A stretch of DNA of 64,000 bases from an uncultured Winogradskyella sp. (GCF_947498005.1 NZ_CANMIW010000006.1:124001-188000), one strand, 5' to 3'. Counted from the first letter of the stretch, positions 18,094-27,001 are shown. The notes: generated by a model not told the origin, from the letters alone. A program made the numbers and translations.

Positions 18094-18130
18094 AACTAAG
18101 GTTTTTGCTTTGAAAAACTAAGGATTTTAC
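18094..18130 (+). promoter_or_regulatory. tandem AACTAAGG operator candidate upstream of the plus secretion operon
   Basis: AACTAAGGTTTTTGCTT (18094-18110) is followed by a second AACTAAGG-ATTTTA (18116-18129). The two starts are 22 bp apart, i.e. two helix turns. The first copy contains the same 13 bp as the operator at 8104-8116 on the opposite strand. It lies 106-122 bp before the response regulator ATG and 164 bp before the divergent RHS operon. Confidence 0.5.
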
Positions 18131-18215
18131 CCAGCCGAACATTCTCATTACAAATTACCTTAGGAGAATTAAAAAAAGTCTTAAGAATAACCCAAAACAC
18201 TTAAGCGTATTTTAT

Positions 18216-18893
18216 ATGAACAAACCTATTAATATCCTTATAATTGAAGATGAGCCTTTGACAATTACAATGTTTATAGCTGCATTTAATTACATAAGCG
18301 AGAATAATGGACAATTCGATTTTAGAATCAAATCGGTCAATAATAGTGATAGTGCTTTAATAGAAATTAATAAAGCCATTAACAAAACACCCTTTGACCT
18401 AGTCCTTTTAGATATTAACATACCTGCATCTAAAGACAAAAAAATCTTGTGTGGTGAAGATTTAGGAATTGAGCTTATAAACACTTTCCCTAAAGTCAAA
18501 ATTATGGTTATTACTTCTCACAATAATAATTACAGACTAAACAGTATTTTGAAAGCTATTAATCCTGACGGGTTTTTAATAAAAAGTGAAATCGACTTTT
18601 CAATATTAATAGAAGCTTTTAAATCTGTACTTATAGAAATTCCATATTATAGTAAGGCAGTTATAAAGTTAATGCGTAGACACGTGATTAACGACTTCAC
18701 GTTAGATAAAATAGACCGTCAATTACTATATCAATTATCTAAAGGCGCAAAAATGAAACATTTGTTTGATATTATTCCGCTTTCTAAAAGCGCAATAGAA
18801 TTAAGAAAAAGAAACTTAAAAGAACTGTTTAATGTTGAAAATGGAGACGACATGCATTTACTTATAAAAGCCGAACAACTTGGATTTATATAA
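18216..18893 (+). CDS. NarL/LuxR-type response regulator (orphan) of the secretion operon
   Basis: A 225-residue protein with an N-terminal receiver domain (about 1-135): acidic pocket E11-D12 and phosphoacceptor D66 in DLVLLDINIP. The C-terminal segment (about 165-225) has the spacing of a LuxR-type helix-turn-helix, with RQLLYQLSKGAKMKHLFDII, then LSKSAIELRKRNLKELF. No histidine kinase is encoded in the window, so it is an orphan or takes its signal from a chromosomal kinase. It is the first gene of the plus secretion operon, 7 bp before the pilin gene. The obvious candidate target is the repeated AAGG motif upstream of both secretion operons. Confidence 0.85.
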   Translation: MNKPINILIIEDEPLTITMFIAAFNYISENNGQFDFRIKSVNNSDSALIEINKAINKTPFDLVLLDINIPASKDKKILCGEDLGIELINTFPKVKIMVITSHNNNYRLNSILKAINPDGFLIKSEIDFSILIEAFKSVLIEIPYYSKAVIKLMRRHVINDFTLDKIDRQLLYQLSKGAKMKHLFDIIPLSKSAIELRKRNLKELFNVENGDDMHLLIKAEQLGFI

Positions 18894-18900
18894 TAACATT

Positions 18901-19311
18901 ATGAAAACAAACAATAGATTAAAAACAGAAGCCTTTAGCTTACAAGAAGTTCTCATCGTTCTTCTTATTATTGGTGTTTTTATGCTCATAGCATTACCCA
19001 ATTTAATGCCACTTGTTGTAAAAGCTAAAAGTATTGAAGCCCAAATGCAACTGAAATACATTTACAATAGCCAAACATCTCATCGATACTTATATTCTAA
19101 ATATACTACTGACCTATACGAACTAGACTTTGAAGCTCCAAAAACCATTAAAGAAAATGGAACCAGTAATTATACCTATGAAATACTAAGCGCCGGCAGT
19201 ACTAATTTTATTGCTAGAGCTGCGGCCATAACAGATTTTGATGGCGATGGAATTTATAATGTTTGGGAAATAAATGAAAACGGAACACCTAAACAAATTA
19301 TAAAAGATTGA
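18901..19311 (+). CDS. major prepilin/pseudopilin (GspG-like)
   Basis: A 136-residue protein with a class III signal, TEAFSLQEVLIVLLIIGVFM. Cleavage falls between Ala and Phe, with Glu at +5, and LLIIGVFMLIALPNLMPL is the typical major-pilin helix. The head contains a D-x-D-G-D-G loop (TDFDGDGIYNVWEI) that resembles the calcium-binding loop of GspG major pseudopilins. The reading frame is open upstream, but the ATG at 18901 directly precedes the basic leader MKTNNRLK. It is translationally linked to the peptidase gene (TGATG overlap). Probably the main subunit of the pseudopilus. Confidence 0.8.
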   Translation: MKTNNRLKTEAFSLQEVLIVLLIIGVFMLIALPNLMPLVVKAKSIEAQMQLKYIYNSQTSHRYLYSKYTTDLYELDFEAPKTIKENGTSNYTYEILSAGSTNFIARAAAITDFDGDGIYNVWEINENGTPKQIIKD

Positions 19312-19790
19312 TGCTCTTACTTAAAATTATATTAATAGGAATTCTAATCTTGATTTTTAATCAAGATATAATGGAACGTCAAGTATATTGGTTTCTATTT
19401 CCAATGCTTGGAGCATGCAGCGGAATTTTGTTCTATTCAGAAACAATGCCAGTATTATTTTTCACTTCGGTGAGTATGAATTTTATATTCATTCTCATAT
19501 TACTGTTCACTTTATTTTTATACGCTAAACTTAAATTAAAATCAAAGTTTCGTGAAGTATTTGGCCTAGGTGATGTCTTACTTTTTATTTGTCTTATTTT
19601 TTCGTTTTCAACGGTTTCGTTTTTAATCATATTTGTTTTTGCTTTAATATTCTCCTTGACTACACACTTATTAATAAAACAATTTTCAAAGCTTAAAACC
19701 GTTCCACTAGCTGGTTACATTAGCTTGTTTTTCGCCTTTGTTTACTTATCTTCTTGGACAGGTATCACATCTTCTTTATACGCGATTTAA
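19311..19790 (+). CDS. prepilin peptidase (A24 family), methylase domain absent
   Basis: A 159-residue polytopic membrane protein that should remove the leaders of the four prepilins of this island. The two aspartates of the A24 aspartic protease are visible: D19 (NQDIMERQVYW) and D88 in the hallmark GLGD. Hydrophobic segments span about residues 2-18, 24-40, 45-70, 88-125 and 133-155. The N-terminal cysteine-rich methyltransferase domain of classical PilD is missing, so pilin N-methylation would need another enzyme or may not occur. The ATG at 19311 shares the A of the upstream TGA. Confidence 0.82.
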   Translation: MLLLKIILIGILILIFNQDIMERQVYWFLFPMLGACSGILFYSETMPVLFFTSVSMNFIFILILLFTLFLYAKLKLKSKFREVFGLGDVLLFICLIFSFSTVSFLIIFVFALIFSLTTHLLIKQFSKLKTVPLAGYISLFFAFVYLSSWTGITSSLYAI

Positions 19791-19792
19791 AT

Positions 19793-21202
19793 ATGATAAA
19801 AGAAGATTTTAAAATACCAGTTCATTTATCCCAACTTATAAGTAGTGAGCAGGCGTATCAGTATGGTATTATACCTATCGATGACGCAAAAGAAATTTAT
19901 TCTTTTAAGTCTTTTGACACCTCTTTAGACCTAAAGCAAGAATTACAAATAATACTAGGTAAACAAATAAATTTAATTCCAGAATCTGAAGAGAATATTA
20001 GACAATACCTTGCTTCAAATTATAGAAAAAGAAATCAAAGCCATTCAGAACATTTTAATTATTCAAATGATTTTTTAGAAAAGCTATTATCTACTGCCAA
20101 GCACATAGGTAGTAGTGATATTCATTTTGAAATTTATGAAGAAAAATGTCGTGTAAGATTAAGACTTGATGGTAAGTTAAAAGAGTATTTTATCGTAGAG
20201 CAAGACCAGTATCCGATTATAATAAACAAGCTAAAGATTAAGGCTGGTTTAGATATTTCAGAGAAACGTTTACCTCAAGATGGCCGCATTACTATAAAAA
20301 CGACGACAGAAGAATTTGATATTAGAGTGTCGTCTTTACCCACCTTACATGGAGAAAAAATGGTATTACGAATTCTAAGTAAAGATACTGACCATATTGA
20401 AATAAGCGATTTAGGATTTACAGAAAAAGAACTACATGCGTATAAGGAATCTATAAAAAAACCGAATGGGATAGTCCTTATTTCAGGACCAACTGGTTCA
20501 GGAAAAACAACCACACTCTATGCGACTTTAAAACTTTTGAATGATGAAAAAACCAACATCCTTACTATAGAAGACCCAATAGAATATACCTTAGAAGGCA
20601 TTAACCAAGTACAACTTAAAGAAAATATTGGTCTAGATTTCTCTAGCACTTTACGTACATTTTTAAGACAAGATCCTGATGTGATTATGGTTGGTGAGAT
20701 TAGAGATGCTAAAACGGCTAATATGGCCATCAGAGCTGCCTTAACTGGTCATTTGGTTTTATCTACAATTCACACGAATTCAGCATGGGCAACTATTTCT
20801 AGGTTAATTGATATGGATATTCCACCTTTTTTAATTGCGAATACCTTAAATGTTAGTGTTGCCCAACGATTAGTTAGAAAACTATGTTCAAATTGCAAAA
20901 CAGAACAACCAATAAATAGCTTTGATTTTCCAGAACAATTTGAAATTCCTGAAAGCTTAAATTCGCAATTTGTAGCGGTTGGCTGTAATACCTGTTACCA
21001 TACTGGATACATAGGACGAAAAGCCATTTATGAAATTATACCAATTACAAAAACGCTGGTAAATTATATTAAAAACAACCAACTTGAAATAGATACCTAC
21101 TTGATAGAAGAAGAAATTGCAAGTTTAAAATCAAATGCCATTGCTCTAGTTAAAAATGGTATCACATCAGTTGAGGAGGTTTATCCTCTCCTGATTCAAT
21201 AA
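19793..21202 (+). CDS. gspE: type II secretion/type IV pilus assembly ATPase (GspE/PilB)
   Basis: A 469-residue cytoplasmic hexameric ATPase that drives pseudopilus assembly. A short N1E-like domain (1-90) precedes the Asp-box region GSSDIHFE. Then come Walker A GPTGSGKTTT (around residue 232), IEDPIEYTLEGINQVQ, Walker B-type VMVGEIRDAKT and the His box TGHLVLSTIHTN. A tetracysteine zinc site (CSNC ... CNTC) follows near the C-terminus, as in GspE and PilB but not in PilT. No PilT-like retraction ATPase is present in the island, which favours a secretion system over a retractile pilus. The ATG at 19793 lies 2 bp after the peptidase stop. Confidence 0.93.
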   Translation: MIKEDFKIPVHLSQLISSEQAYQYGIIPIDDAKEIYSFKSFDTSLDLKQELQIILGKQINLIPESEENIRQYLASNYRKRNQSHSEHFNYSNDFLEKLLSTAKHIGSSDIHFEIYEEKCRVRLRLDGKLKEYFIVEQDQYPIIINKLKIKAGLDISEKRLPQDGRITIKTTTEEFDIRVSSLPTLHGEKMVLRILSKDTDHIEISDLGFTEKELHAYKESIKKPNGIVLISGPTGSGKTTTLYATLKLLNDEKTNILTIEDPIEYTLEGINQVQLKENIGLDFSSTLRTFLRQDPDVIMVGEIRDAKTANMAIRAALTGHLVLSTIHTNSAWATISRLIDMDIPPFLIANTLNVSVAQRLVRKLCSNCKTEQPINSFDFPEQFEIPESLNSQFVAVGCNTCYHTGYIGRKAIYEIIPITKTLVNYIKNNQLEIDTYLIEEEIASLKSNAIALVKNGITSVEEVYPLLIQ

Positions 21203-21218
21203 CAATTAAACAAAATAG

Positions 21219-23357
21219 ATGAAGTTATTATTAAAATTATTACTGATTATATTATTCACGGCTTGTGGCTATGCGCAAAATAATCAGCGTTTATCTGTAA
21301 TTGAAAATCAAATAGAATTAATATCATCAGAAAACAAGGGGTTTTCAGAATATATTGATGCGACTATTGCTTTAAATGATGTCTCTTTGCCTAATTTTTT
21401 ACTAGCCGTTTCTGATATACATAAAGTGAATATTAATATTTCTCCTGAACTTTCTACTATTAAAATTAAAAATAATTTCTCAAATGTAATTGTATCAGAC
21501 ATGTTATTGTTCTTATGCAAAGAATACAGTCTTACTATTGAGTTTACTAAGAACATTTTATCTATAAAACCATATGAAGAAATTATGGTACCTGATGTTT
21601 ATCCAATTCAAATTGATTACAACCCAACCAATGAAATTGTATCAATTGACATTAACAAAAGTAGACTTTACGATGTTTTTATAGAGATTATGGATAAAAC
21701 TGCAAAAAATCTTTTGTATGCTCCTGGAATGGAAAACTTAGAACTAACCGCTTATATAAAACCCACTAATTTCGATAATGCCATGGATAAAATGGCTTTG
21801 ACAAATAATTTAGTATTAACTAAGACGAAAGATAATTTTTACGTTTTTGATAAAGTGATTTCCAACAAATCTAACGAACAAAATAATAGATTGAGTAATC
21901 GTTTAAACTCTAATCTAAATTTCATTGTTATAGATTCCATTAATCAGCAACTTGAGGTAAATTTTAAAAATACCTCTATTAAAAAAATTGTAACAGATAT
22001 TGGTAACGCTCTAGATGTTAACATGTTTATGGCTTCTCCGTTAGATAATGCAGGTAATGTTACCATAAAAACAGATTCGATTAGTTTTGACGATTTACTT
22101 ATTAAAATATTTGAGCCACAAGACTCAAATACTTCCAATCACACAACTACATCTAATCATAACCAAAGGACAAGTAAAAATGCTATAATTGACAAATACA
22201 CCTTTAAGAAAGAGGATAATATTTACTTTTTCGGAACGGAAAAACAACTTAGTGTTAGGAAAGTAGAAATTATCACTCTTGAACATAGGTCAGTAAATAT
22301 GATGGCTGACTCTAACCTTACATCGGCTGGGAATGATATGGTTAATAACTATCAAACAGCTGCACAGACCTACTCAAACAATAACGCATTCAACAATAAT
22401 AATTTAGGCTCTAATAATTATAATAATCAAAGACAAACGAATTCGTCTTCCTATGATAGAAGCGAGAGCTCTAAAACCATTATGGATTTAGTCCCTCAAG
22501 AGATTATAGGTAATATAGACTTTAAAATAGATGTAGAATTAAATAGCATTTATGCTACAGGTACAGGTACAGAAATAGAACTTTTTAAAAAATTTATAAA
22601 AAGCATAGATAAAGCAATCCCAGTAATCCTTATTGAGGTTATGATAGTGGAAGCACAAACATCGAATACCATAGAAGCTGGTGTTGCTTGGGGATTAGGT
22701 AATGAACCGACAACTACGCAAGGCAATTTATTCCCGAGTACTGACTTAACACTTGGCTCAGAAACAATAAATAATATTATTAGTGGATTTAGCAGTGCAT
22801 CCGTTTTTAATTTCGGTAAAGTGGTACCCAATTTTTTTGCAACAGTTAAAGCCATGGAAACTAATGGAGATTTAAAAATAAAATCAACACCTAAATTGGC
22901 CACTTTAAATGGCCATAGAGCATCCTTTTCTAATGGACAAACCTCATATTATGCCATTGTACAAACAAATACAATTGGCTCGGATAACCCACTAACCACT
23001 GAAACTAGAAATTACTTCCCTATTGAAGCTAAATTAGGATTAGAAATTAAACCATTTGTAACAGGAAACAAAGAAGTAATTCTAAACATAAATGTTATTC
23101 AGTCTAATTTTGGACAAAGAATTGCGGAAGATGCACCACCAGACATAAACTCTCGTGATTTTTCATCTGTAGTTAGAATGAAAGACCAAGATATAGCTGT
23201 TCTAGGTGGTTTAGAAGAAAACTATACTAGTAATTCTGGTTCAGGAGTTCCATTTTTAGCAAGAATACCAATTATTAAATGGCTATTCAGTCAACGTGTA
23301 AGAGAAGGTAGCAAGTCTAAACTAACTGTATTTATTAAACCAACCGTCATCTATTAA
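21219..23357 (+). CDS. gspD: outer membrane secretin (GspD/PilQ family)
   Basis: A 712-residue protein forming the outer membrane gate. The signal peptide ends LFTACGYAQ, which could be read as a lipobox (LFTAC) or as an ordinary Sec signal cleaved after YA. N0/N1-type periplasmic domains fill about residues 40-330; an N/Q/S-rich linker lies around 380-415. The secretin domain covers about 470-712, with VPFLARIPIIKWLFSQR and KLTVFIKPTVIY at the end, which are the typical final secretin motifs. It starts 16 bp after gspE, and its ATGA-type end couples it to the next gene. It is the strongest evidence that the machine spans the outer membrane. Confidence 0.92.
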   Translation: MKLLLKLLLIILFTACGYAQNNQRLSVIENQIELISSENKGFSEYIDATIALNDVSLPNFLLAVSDIHKVNINISPELSTIKIKNNFSNVIVSDMLLFLCKEYSLTIEFTKNILSIKPYEEIMVPDVYPIQIDYNPTNEIVSIDINKSRLYDVFIEIMDKTAKNLLYAPGMENLELTAYIKPTNFDNAMDKMALTNNLVLTKTKDNFYVFDKVISNKSNEQNNRLSNRLNSNLNFIVIDSINQQLEVNFKNTSIKKIVTDIGNALDVNMFMASPLDNAGNVTIKTDSISFDDLLIKIFEPQDSNTSNHTTTSNHNQRTSKNAIIDKYTFKKEDNIYFFGTEKQLSVRKVEIITLEHRSVNMMADSNLTSAGNDMVNNYQTAAQTYSNNNAFNNNNLGSNNYNNQRQTNSSSYDRSESSKTIMDLVPQEIIGNIDFKIDVELNSIYATGTGTEIELFKKFIKSIDKAIPVILIEVMIVEAQTSNTIEAGVAWGLGNEPTTTQGNLFPSTDLTLGSETINNIISGFSSASVFNFGKVVPNFFATVKAMETNGDLKIKSTPKLATLNGHRASFSNGQTSYYAIVQTNTIGSDNPLTTETRNYFPIEAKLGLEIKPFVTGNKEVILNINVIQSNFGQRIAEDAPPDINSRDFSSVVRMKDQDIAVLGGLEENYTSNSGSGVPFLARIPIIKWLFSQRVREGSKSKLTVFIKPTVIY

Positions 23358-24571
23358 TGACTCAAGATTTAAATTCATTTTTAAAATATGGGAATCGCTT
23401 TTATAGTGTTGAACAGACACAAGTAAATGGTGAAAACAAATACTATGGCATTGTTTTAAAAAAGAAAAAAAAGCTACTAGATATTGAAAGGAGCTTTGAA
23501 ACTTCTGATTTTAAAACACTCAAAACAAATATTCCAAAAGGAAAACCTATTATTCTAGTCATTAATACAGATTCTGTATTAACAAAGAAAATTCAAGGTA
23601 AGACATATGACGCCTCAAAATTGGCACATTTAGCGTTCCCAAATATTAAAATTGAAGATTTCTATTTTGAAAGCGTAAGTCAAGACACAAATCATTTTGT
23701 TTCTATTTGTAGAAAATCTTACGTGGATGAATTATTAAAAGACTACGCTTCTAAACAAATTACAGTTATAGACTTTACTTTAGGAAGTTTAATCTGTTCT
23801 TCTATCCTTGGTTTCGTTGCTAATGATGAGATAAACACCTCAAATAGTTTAATTTCTATTCAAAATTCCCAAATTGCGGATATATCATTAGTACGTGAAG
23901 CAAAAGAAACAACTTACAACATTAATGGTCTCGACATTAAGAATAATAATGTTTTAGGCTTCGCAGCTGTAATAAATTTGGTTCTAAAAGGAGAACAAAT
24001 TCAAACCAATTTTAGCGCTACTAAAACTCAATTAAACGAAGCTTTTAAACAGAAACAATTTACTAGTCAATTTCTAAAAATCGGTTTGAGTAGTTTATTC
24101 ATCATTTTGCTTTTAAACTTTCTTTTTTTTAATCATTATTACAATGAAGTCAACGCCTTGCGTGAAACTGAACAAATATTAGAATCTTCTAAAGCTAATA
24201 TGGTAAGTCTTAATGAAAAAGTACAAAAAATGGAGAAGATGGTCGATGATGTTTTAAAGAGCAACGCCTCTAAAAGTTCTTTCTTTGTCGATGTTATAAT
24301 TAACACCTTACCTGAATCTCTTTTATTAAAAGAGTTAAACTACCAACCCTTACTCAAAAAAATCAAAGCGCACAAAGCTATTGAAAACCACAAAAATCAA
24401 ATCCTCATTTCTGGTCAATCCAATAATAGTATTGAATTTTCACAATGGATCTCTCAGCTCGAAGATATTAAATGGATACAATCCGTTGAAATATTAAGTT
24501 TTGAAGACCATACAAAATCATCATCTACCTTTACTATAAAACTCAATATGCGAGATGACACAGAAGACTAA
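23357..24571 (+). CDS. GspL-like (PilM-PilN fused) assembly platform protein
   Basis: A 404-residue protein. The N-terminal 230 residues are soluble with an actin-like (PilM/GspL cytoplasmic) layout. One transmembrane segment follows (about 236-256, LFIILLLNFLFF), then a coiled coil (about 262-310) and a small periplasmic ferredoxin-like domain as in PilN/GspL. It therefore joins the functions that type IV pili split between PilM and PilN, which is the T2SS arrangement. In T2SS, GspL holds the ATPase to the membrane. The stop of gspD and this ATG overlap, and the next gene overlaps it by 17 bp. Assignment is by architecture and operon position. Confidence 0.7.
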   Translation: MTQDLNSFLKYGNRFYSVEQTQVNGENKYYGIVLKKKKKLLDIERSFETSDFKTLKTNIPKGKPIILVINTDSVLTKKIQGKTYDASKLAHLAFPNIKIEDFYFESVSQDTNHFVSICRKSYVDELLKDYASKQITVIDFTLGSLICSSILGFVANDEINTSNSLISIQNSQIADISLVREAKETTYNINGLDIKNNNVLGFAAVINLVLKGEQIQTNFSATKTQLNEAFKQKQFTSQFLKIGLSSLFIILLLNFLFFNHYYNEVNALRETEQILESSKANMVSLNEKVQKMEKMVDDVLKSNASKSSFFVDVIINTLPESLLLKELNYQPLLKKIKAHKAIENHKNQILISGQSNNSIEFSQWISQLEDIKWIQSVEILSFEDHTKSSSTFTIKLNMRDDTED

Positions 24572-25067
24572 AAATATAATCCTCATTGTAGGCTTTTTGT
24601 TTACAGTAATTATAGCCTATAAATATGCTATTGCTAACACCATTCAATTGAAAAGTGAATACAAAACGCTTAAACAAGAAGCTGTAGTTTTTGATAATAT
24701 GCCTCAACAACTCTCATCACTGAAACAACGTGAAAAATACTACGATTCTTTATTAACAAAATATCAATTGGGTGAAAGCTCTATGCAAAATAGCATGCTC
24801 AAAACTATTAACACCTATGCAAAAGCCAACAAATTAAAGGTAGTTGATTTTGTAGAGCCTCATAAAATTGCTAAAAACGATTTAACAATAAACACTTACC
24901 AATTTACTTTAGAAGGAGACTATAATGCTATAATTACCCTTATTAACCAGTTAGAACAAAATACTAAGTTTGGTGAAATCATTAATCTTAATTTTAAAAA
25001 ACTGAAGAATTATAAGACTGGGAAGTTTTATTTACAGGCCGGTGTTTTATTAAAGAGTTTTGGTTAA
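24555..25067 (+). CDS. GspM/PilO-like platform protein
   Basis: A 170-residue protein with one N-terminal transmembrane segment (about residues 8-25), a coiled coil (about 30-65) and a C-terminal ferredoxin-like domain with FTLEGDYNAIITLINQLEQN, the segment pattern of PilO/GspM. These proteins dimerise with GspL/PilN in the inner membrane. It is the last gene of the plus secretion operon and overlaps the GspL-like gene. Convergent with the zinc-ribbon gene of the replication module. Confidence 0.7.
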   Translation: MTQKTKNIILIVGFLFTVIIAYKYAIANTIQLKSEYKTLKQEAVVFDNMPQQLSSLKQREKYYDSLLTKYQLGESSMQNSMLKTINTYAKANKLKVVDFVEPHKIAKNDLTINTYQFTLEGDYNAIITLINQLEQNTKFGEIINLNFKKLKNYKTGKFYLQAGVLLKSFG

Positions 25068-25085
25068 AACTATATATATTCATTC

Positions 25086-25529
25086 TTATTTTAAATAAAC
25101 TATTTTTTTATTTTCAATATCAAAATACGGAAATTCACCATTTCTGTTTTGAGGTAAATTTTTGATTAAAAGATATTTACCAAGTATTAATTCTCTTAAT
25201 GATTTTATGTCTCCTTTAGTAGCTGGAAGCATATTAGGAGCAAATATTTTCTTAGCCGCAAACACAGCGGTATCAGCAGCCGCAGTGCCAATTGCCACAT
25301 TAGTGATGGAAGCCGAGTTAAAACTATGATTTCTTTTTGAAACTAAGGATTTATTATTTAATTGTACTTCATCTTTAGTATCTCCTTTCTGATAATGTCC
25401 AGGAACATATTTGTAGTTATTTCTTTTATAACTAGCTTTAGTTCTGCAACTAGGTTCACAGTATAAATGATTACTTCTTCGTGACTCGAATTGTAGTCCA
25501 CAATGCTTGCAAATTCTTGTTTTAGGCAT
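25086..25529 (-). CDS. zinc-ribbon protein of the island replication module
   Basis: A 147-residue protein. The N-terminal 30 residues contain CKHCGLQFESRRSNHLYCEP followed by SCR, a treble-clef/zinc-ribbon pattern with four cysteines (C7, C10, C23, C27). The rest holds a basic linker, an Ala-rich segment (TNVAIGTAAADTAVFAAKKI, perhaps membrane-associated) and a short C-terminal domain. Proteins of this kind often accompany primase or replication genes on Bacteroidota mobile elements; the precise role is unknown. Its start is 55 bp beyond the stop of the ATPase gene on the same strand. Confidence 0.6.
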   Translation of the reverse strand: MPKTRICKHCGLQFESRRSNHLYCEPSCRTKASYKRNNYKYVPGHYQKGDTKDEVQLNNKSLVSKRNHSFNSASITNVAIGTAAADTAVFAAKKIFAPNMLPATKGDIKSLRELILGKYLLIKNLPQNRNGEFPYFDIENKKIVYLK

Positions 25530-25584
25530 GTTTTCCTTCTTTTTTAATTTATAATCCGTTAAATAAATTGTTATTTAACGTTTT

Positions 25585-26331
25585 CTATATTCTAAAACTT
25601 TTTCCTTTAAACTCTATAATATTGAACATTTCAAAAAATCTATCATAGATTCTAGACCCATAACGTTTCCCCAAATCTATTAAAGTTTGATTTACACAAT
25701 TTTCAGCATTAGTATAATTAGCAGTCATATAGGTTTTCAACTTATTATCATATCTAATTGATAATATTTCGGGGATTACTTCAACTTTACCATAATTACT
25801 ACCTTCACGTTCAGAATTTACATCGTCAATAAAAATTAGTTTTCTTTTAACACATTTATAAAATTCTAATTTATCATTTTGATTTACACATTTTTCAAAA
25901 TTCCTAACTAATTCCATTGACGAATAAAATTTGAATTTGAATACTGGATGGTGTCTAAAAACCGACTCAAATACTTTGAAATAATCTGTTTTACCTAATC
26001 CAAAACCTCCTACAATAAGCAATCCTTTTTTAAAAGATGGTTTTGAACTATCACTGAATAAATTTTCACATTCAAAAAATTTATTATCTCTTAAAAAATA
26101 GAAAAAAAGTATTTTTAAATTCTCAATTATAGTATCATCATACTGAAGTGATTTACCATACATAGAATAAAATGTGTTTTTAAACATATTCCATAATTCA
26201 GATTTTGTAAATCCACTTAAAGGATTATCATGTTCAGTCTGTCTAAATCCCGCTTGAAAATCAAACTCCTTATTTAGATAATTTTGTTGTTGTAAAAAAT
26301 CTCCTATTTGCGATGTCTTATTTGTTCTCAT
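25585..26331 (-). CDS. DnaC/IstB-like AAA+ ATPase
   Basis: A 248-residue protein. Walker A GGFGLGKT is near residue 101 and Walker B KLIFIDDV near 157. A sensor-like segment MTANYTN and an Arg-rich RYGSRIYDRFFEMF motif follow, the order seen in DnaC/IstB helicase loaders. With the wHTH protein encoded 3 bp upstream it probably recruits the host replicative helicase to the excised island. Role inferred from fold and neighbourhood. Confidence 0.75.
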   Translation of the reverse strand: MRTNKTSQIGDFLQQQNYLNKEFDFQAGFRQTEHDNPLSGFTKSELWNMFKNTFYSMYGKSLQYDDTIIENLKILFFYFLRDNKFFECENLFSDSSKPSFKKGLLIVGGFGLGKTDYFKVFESVFRHHPVFKFKFYSSMELVRNFEKCVNQNDKLEFYKCVKRKLIFIDDVNSEREGSNYGKVEVIPEILSIRYDNKLKTYMTANYTNAENCVNQTLIDLGKRYGSRIYDRFFEMFNIIEFKGKSFRI

Positions 26332-26334
26332 TAT

Positions 26335-26997
26335 TTACCTATTTGTTAATAAATTCGACTCCTTCTTATCATTTATAAATTTAGGTTTTTCGTTAGCCTC
26401 CCATTTTGCTAGTCGTTTTTTAATATTAAAGAACTCATCTTTTTCAAATCTCATTTTAGACTTACTCTTATTCTGCTCACTCCAATATTCATAAAAACTA
26501 TTTAATAATTGAATATCATAATTAGAGTGTTCAAAAACTTGTTTTTTGAAACTAATACTTCTAACCTCTATTGTTTCTTTATTAATCTTATAATCCTTAT
26601 TACTTTCTTTAGTTGTTGTTATTCGAGTGTTACTCAATTGTTTTTGGTTTGTTATTAGAATGTTGCTTGATTTGTTAGAATTAGAATCAGATGATTGAGT
26701 TTTATCATAATTTACGATAGTTATAAGGGTAAATTTGTTTGTTGATGAAACATTTATATAGCCACTTTCTTTCAATTTAGAAAGAGCTGTTCTAACTGAT
26801 TGAATTGAAATCATTAATTCAGTAGCTAATCGATTAGATGAACAAATCAATTGACCTCGTCTAACTCTATGTCCTTGCCACCTTTTATCCTTAAAGTTTG
26901 CTTTTAGCAATAAATGGATATAAAGCCTAGCAACATTTGGAGATTGATACCACTCCCATTCTAATATATCTCGGTGCATTAATACAAATCCAGTCAT
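26335..26997 (-). CDS. replication-initiator-like winged-helix protein
   Basis: A 220-residue protein. The N-terminal part has FVLMHRDILEWEWYQSPNVA, then the wHTH pattern LATELMISIQSVRTALSKLK, then ESGYINV, as in phage replisome organisers and DnaD-like initiators. A low-complexity S/N/T-rich linker follows at about 115-150, then a charged C-terminal helical part. It stands directly upstream of the DnaC-like ATPase gene with a 3-bp gap, the usual initiator-loader pair. No origin repeats were recognised inside the gene. Confidence 0.65.
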   Translation of the reverse strand: MTGFVLMHRDILEWEWYQSPNVARLYIHLLLKANFKDKRWQGHRVRRGQLICSSNRLATELMISIQSVRTALSKLKESGYINVSSTNKFTLITIVNYDKTQSSDSNSNKSSNILITNQKQLSNTRITTTKESNKDYKINKETIEVRSISFKKQVFEHSNYDIQLLNSFYEYWSEQNKSKSKMRFEKDEFFNIKKRLAKWEANEKPKFINDKKESNLLTNR

Positions 26998-27001
26998 AAC
27001 G

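Noticed and set aside
19308..19310. TTG as start of the prepilin peptidase
   Set aside because: The ATG three bases later overlaps the stop of the pilin gene in the usual TGATG form and is the better start.
4049..25067. Retractile type IV pilus for motility or DNA uptake
   Set aside because: No PilT-like ATPase, no PilY1-like tip adhesin and no competence genes are present, and the GspL-type fusion favours a secretion-type machine. This is not decisive without phylogeny.
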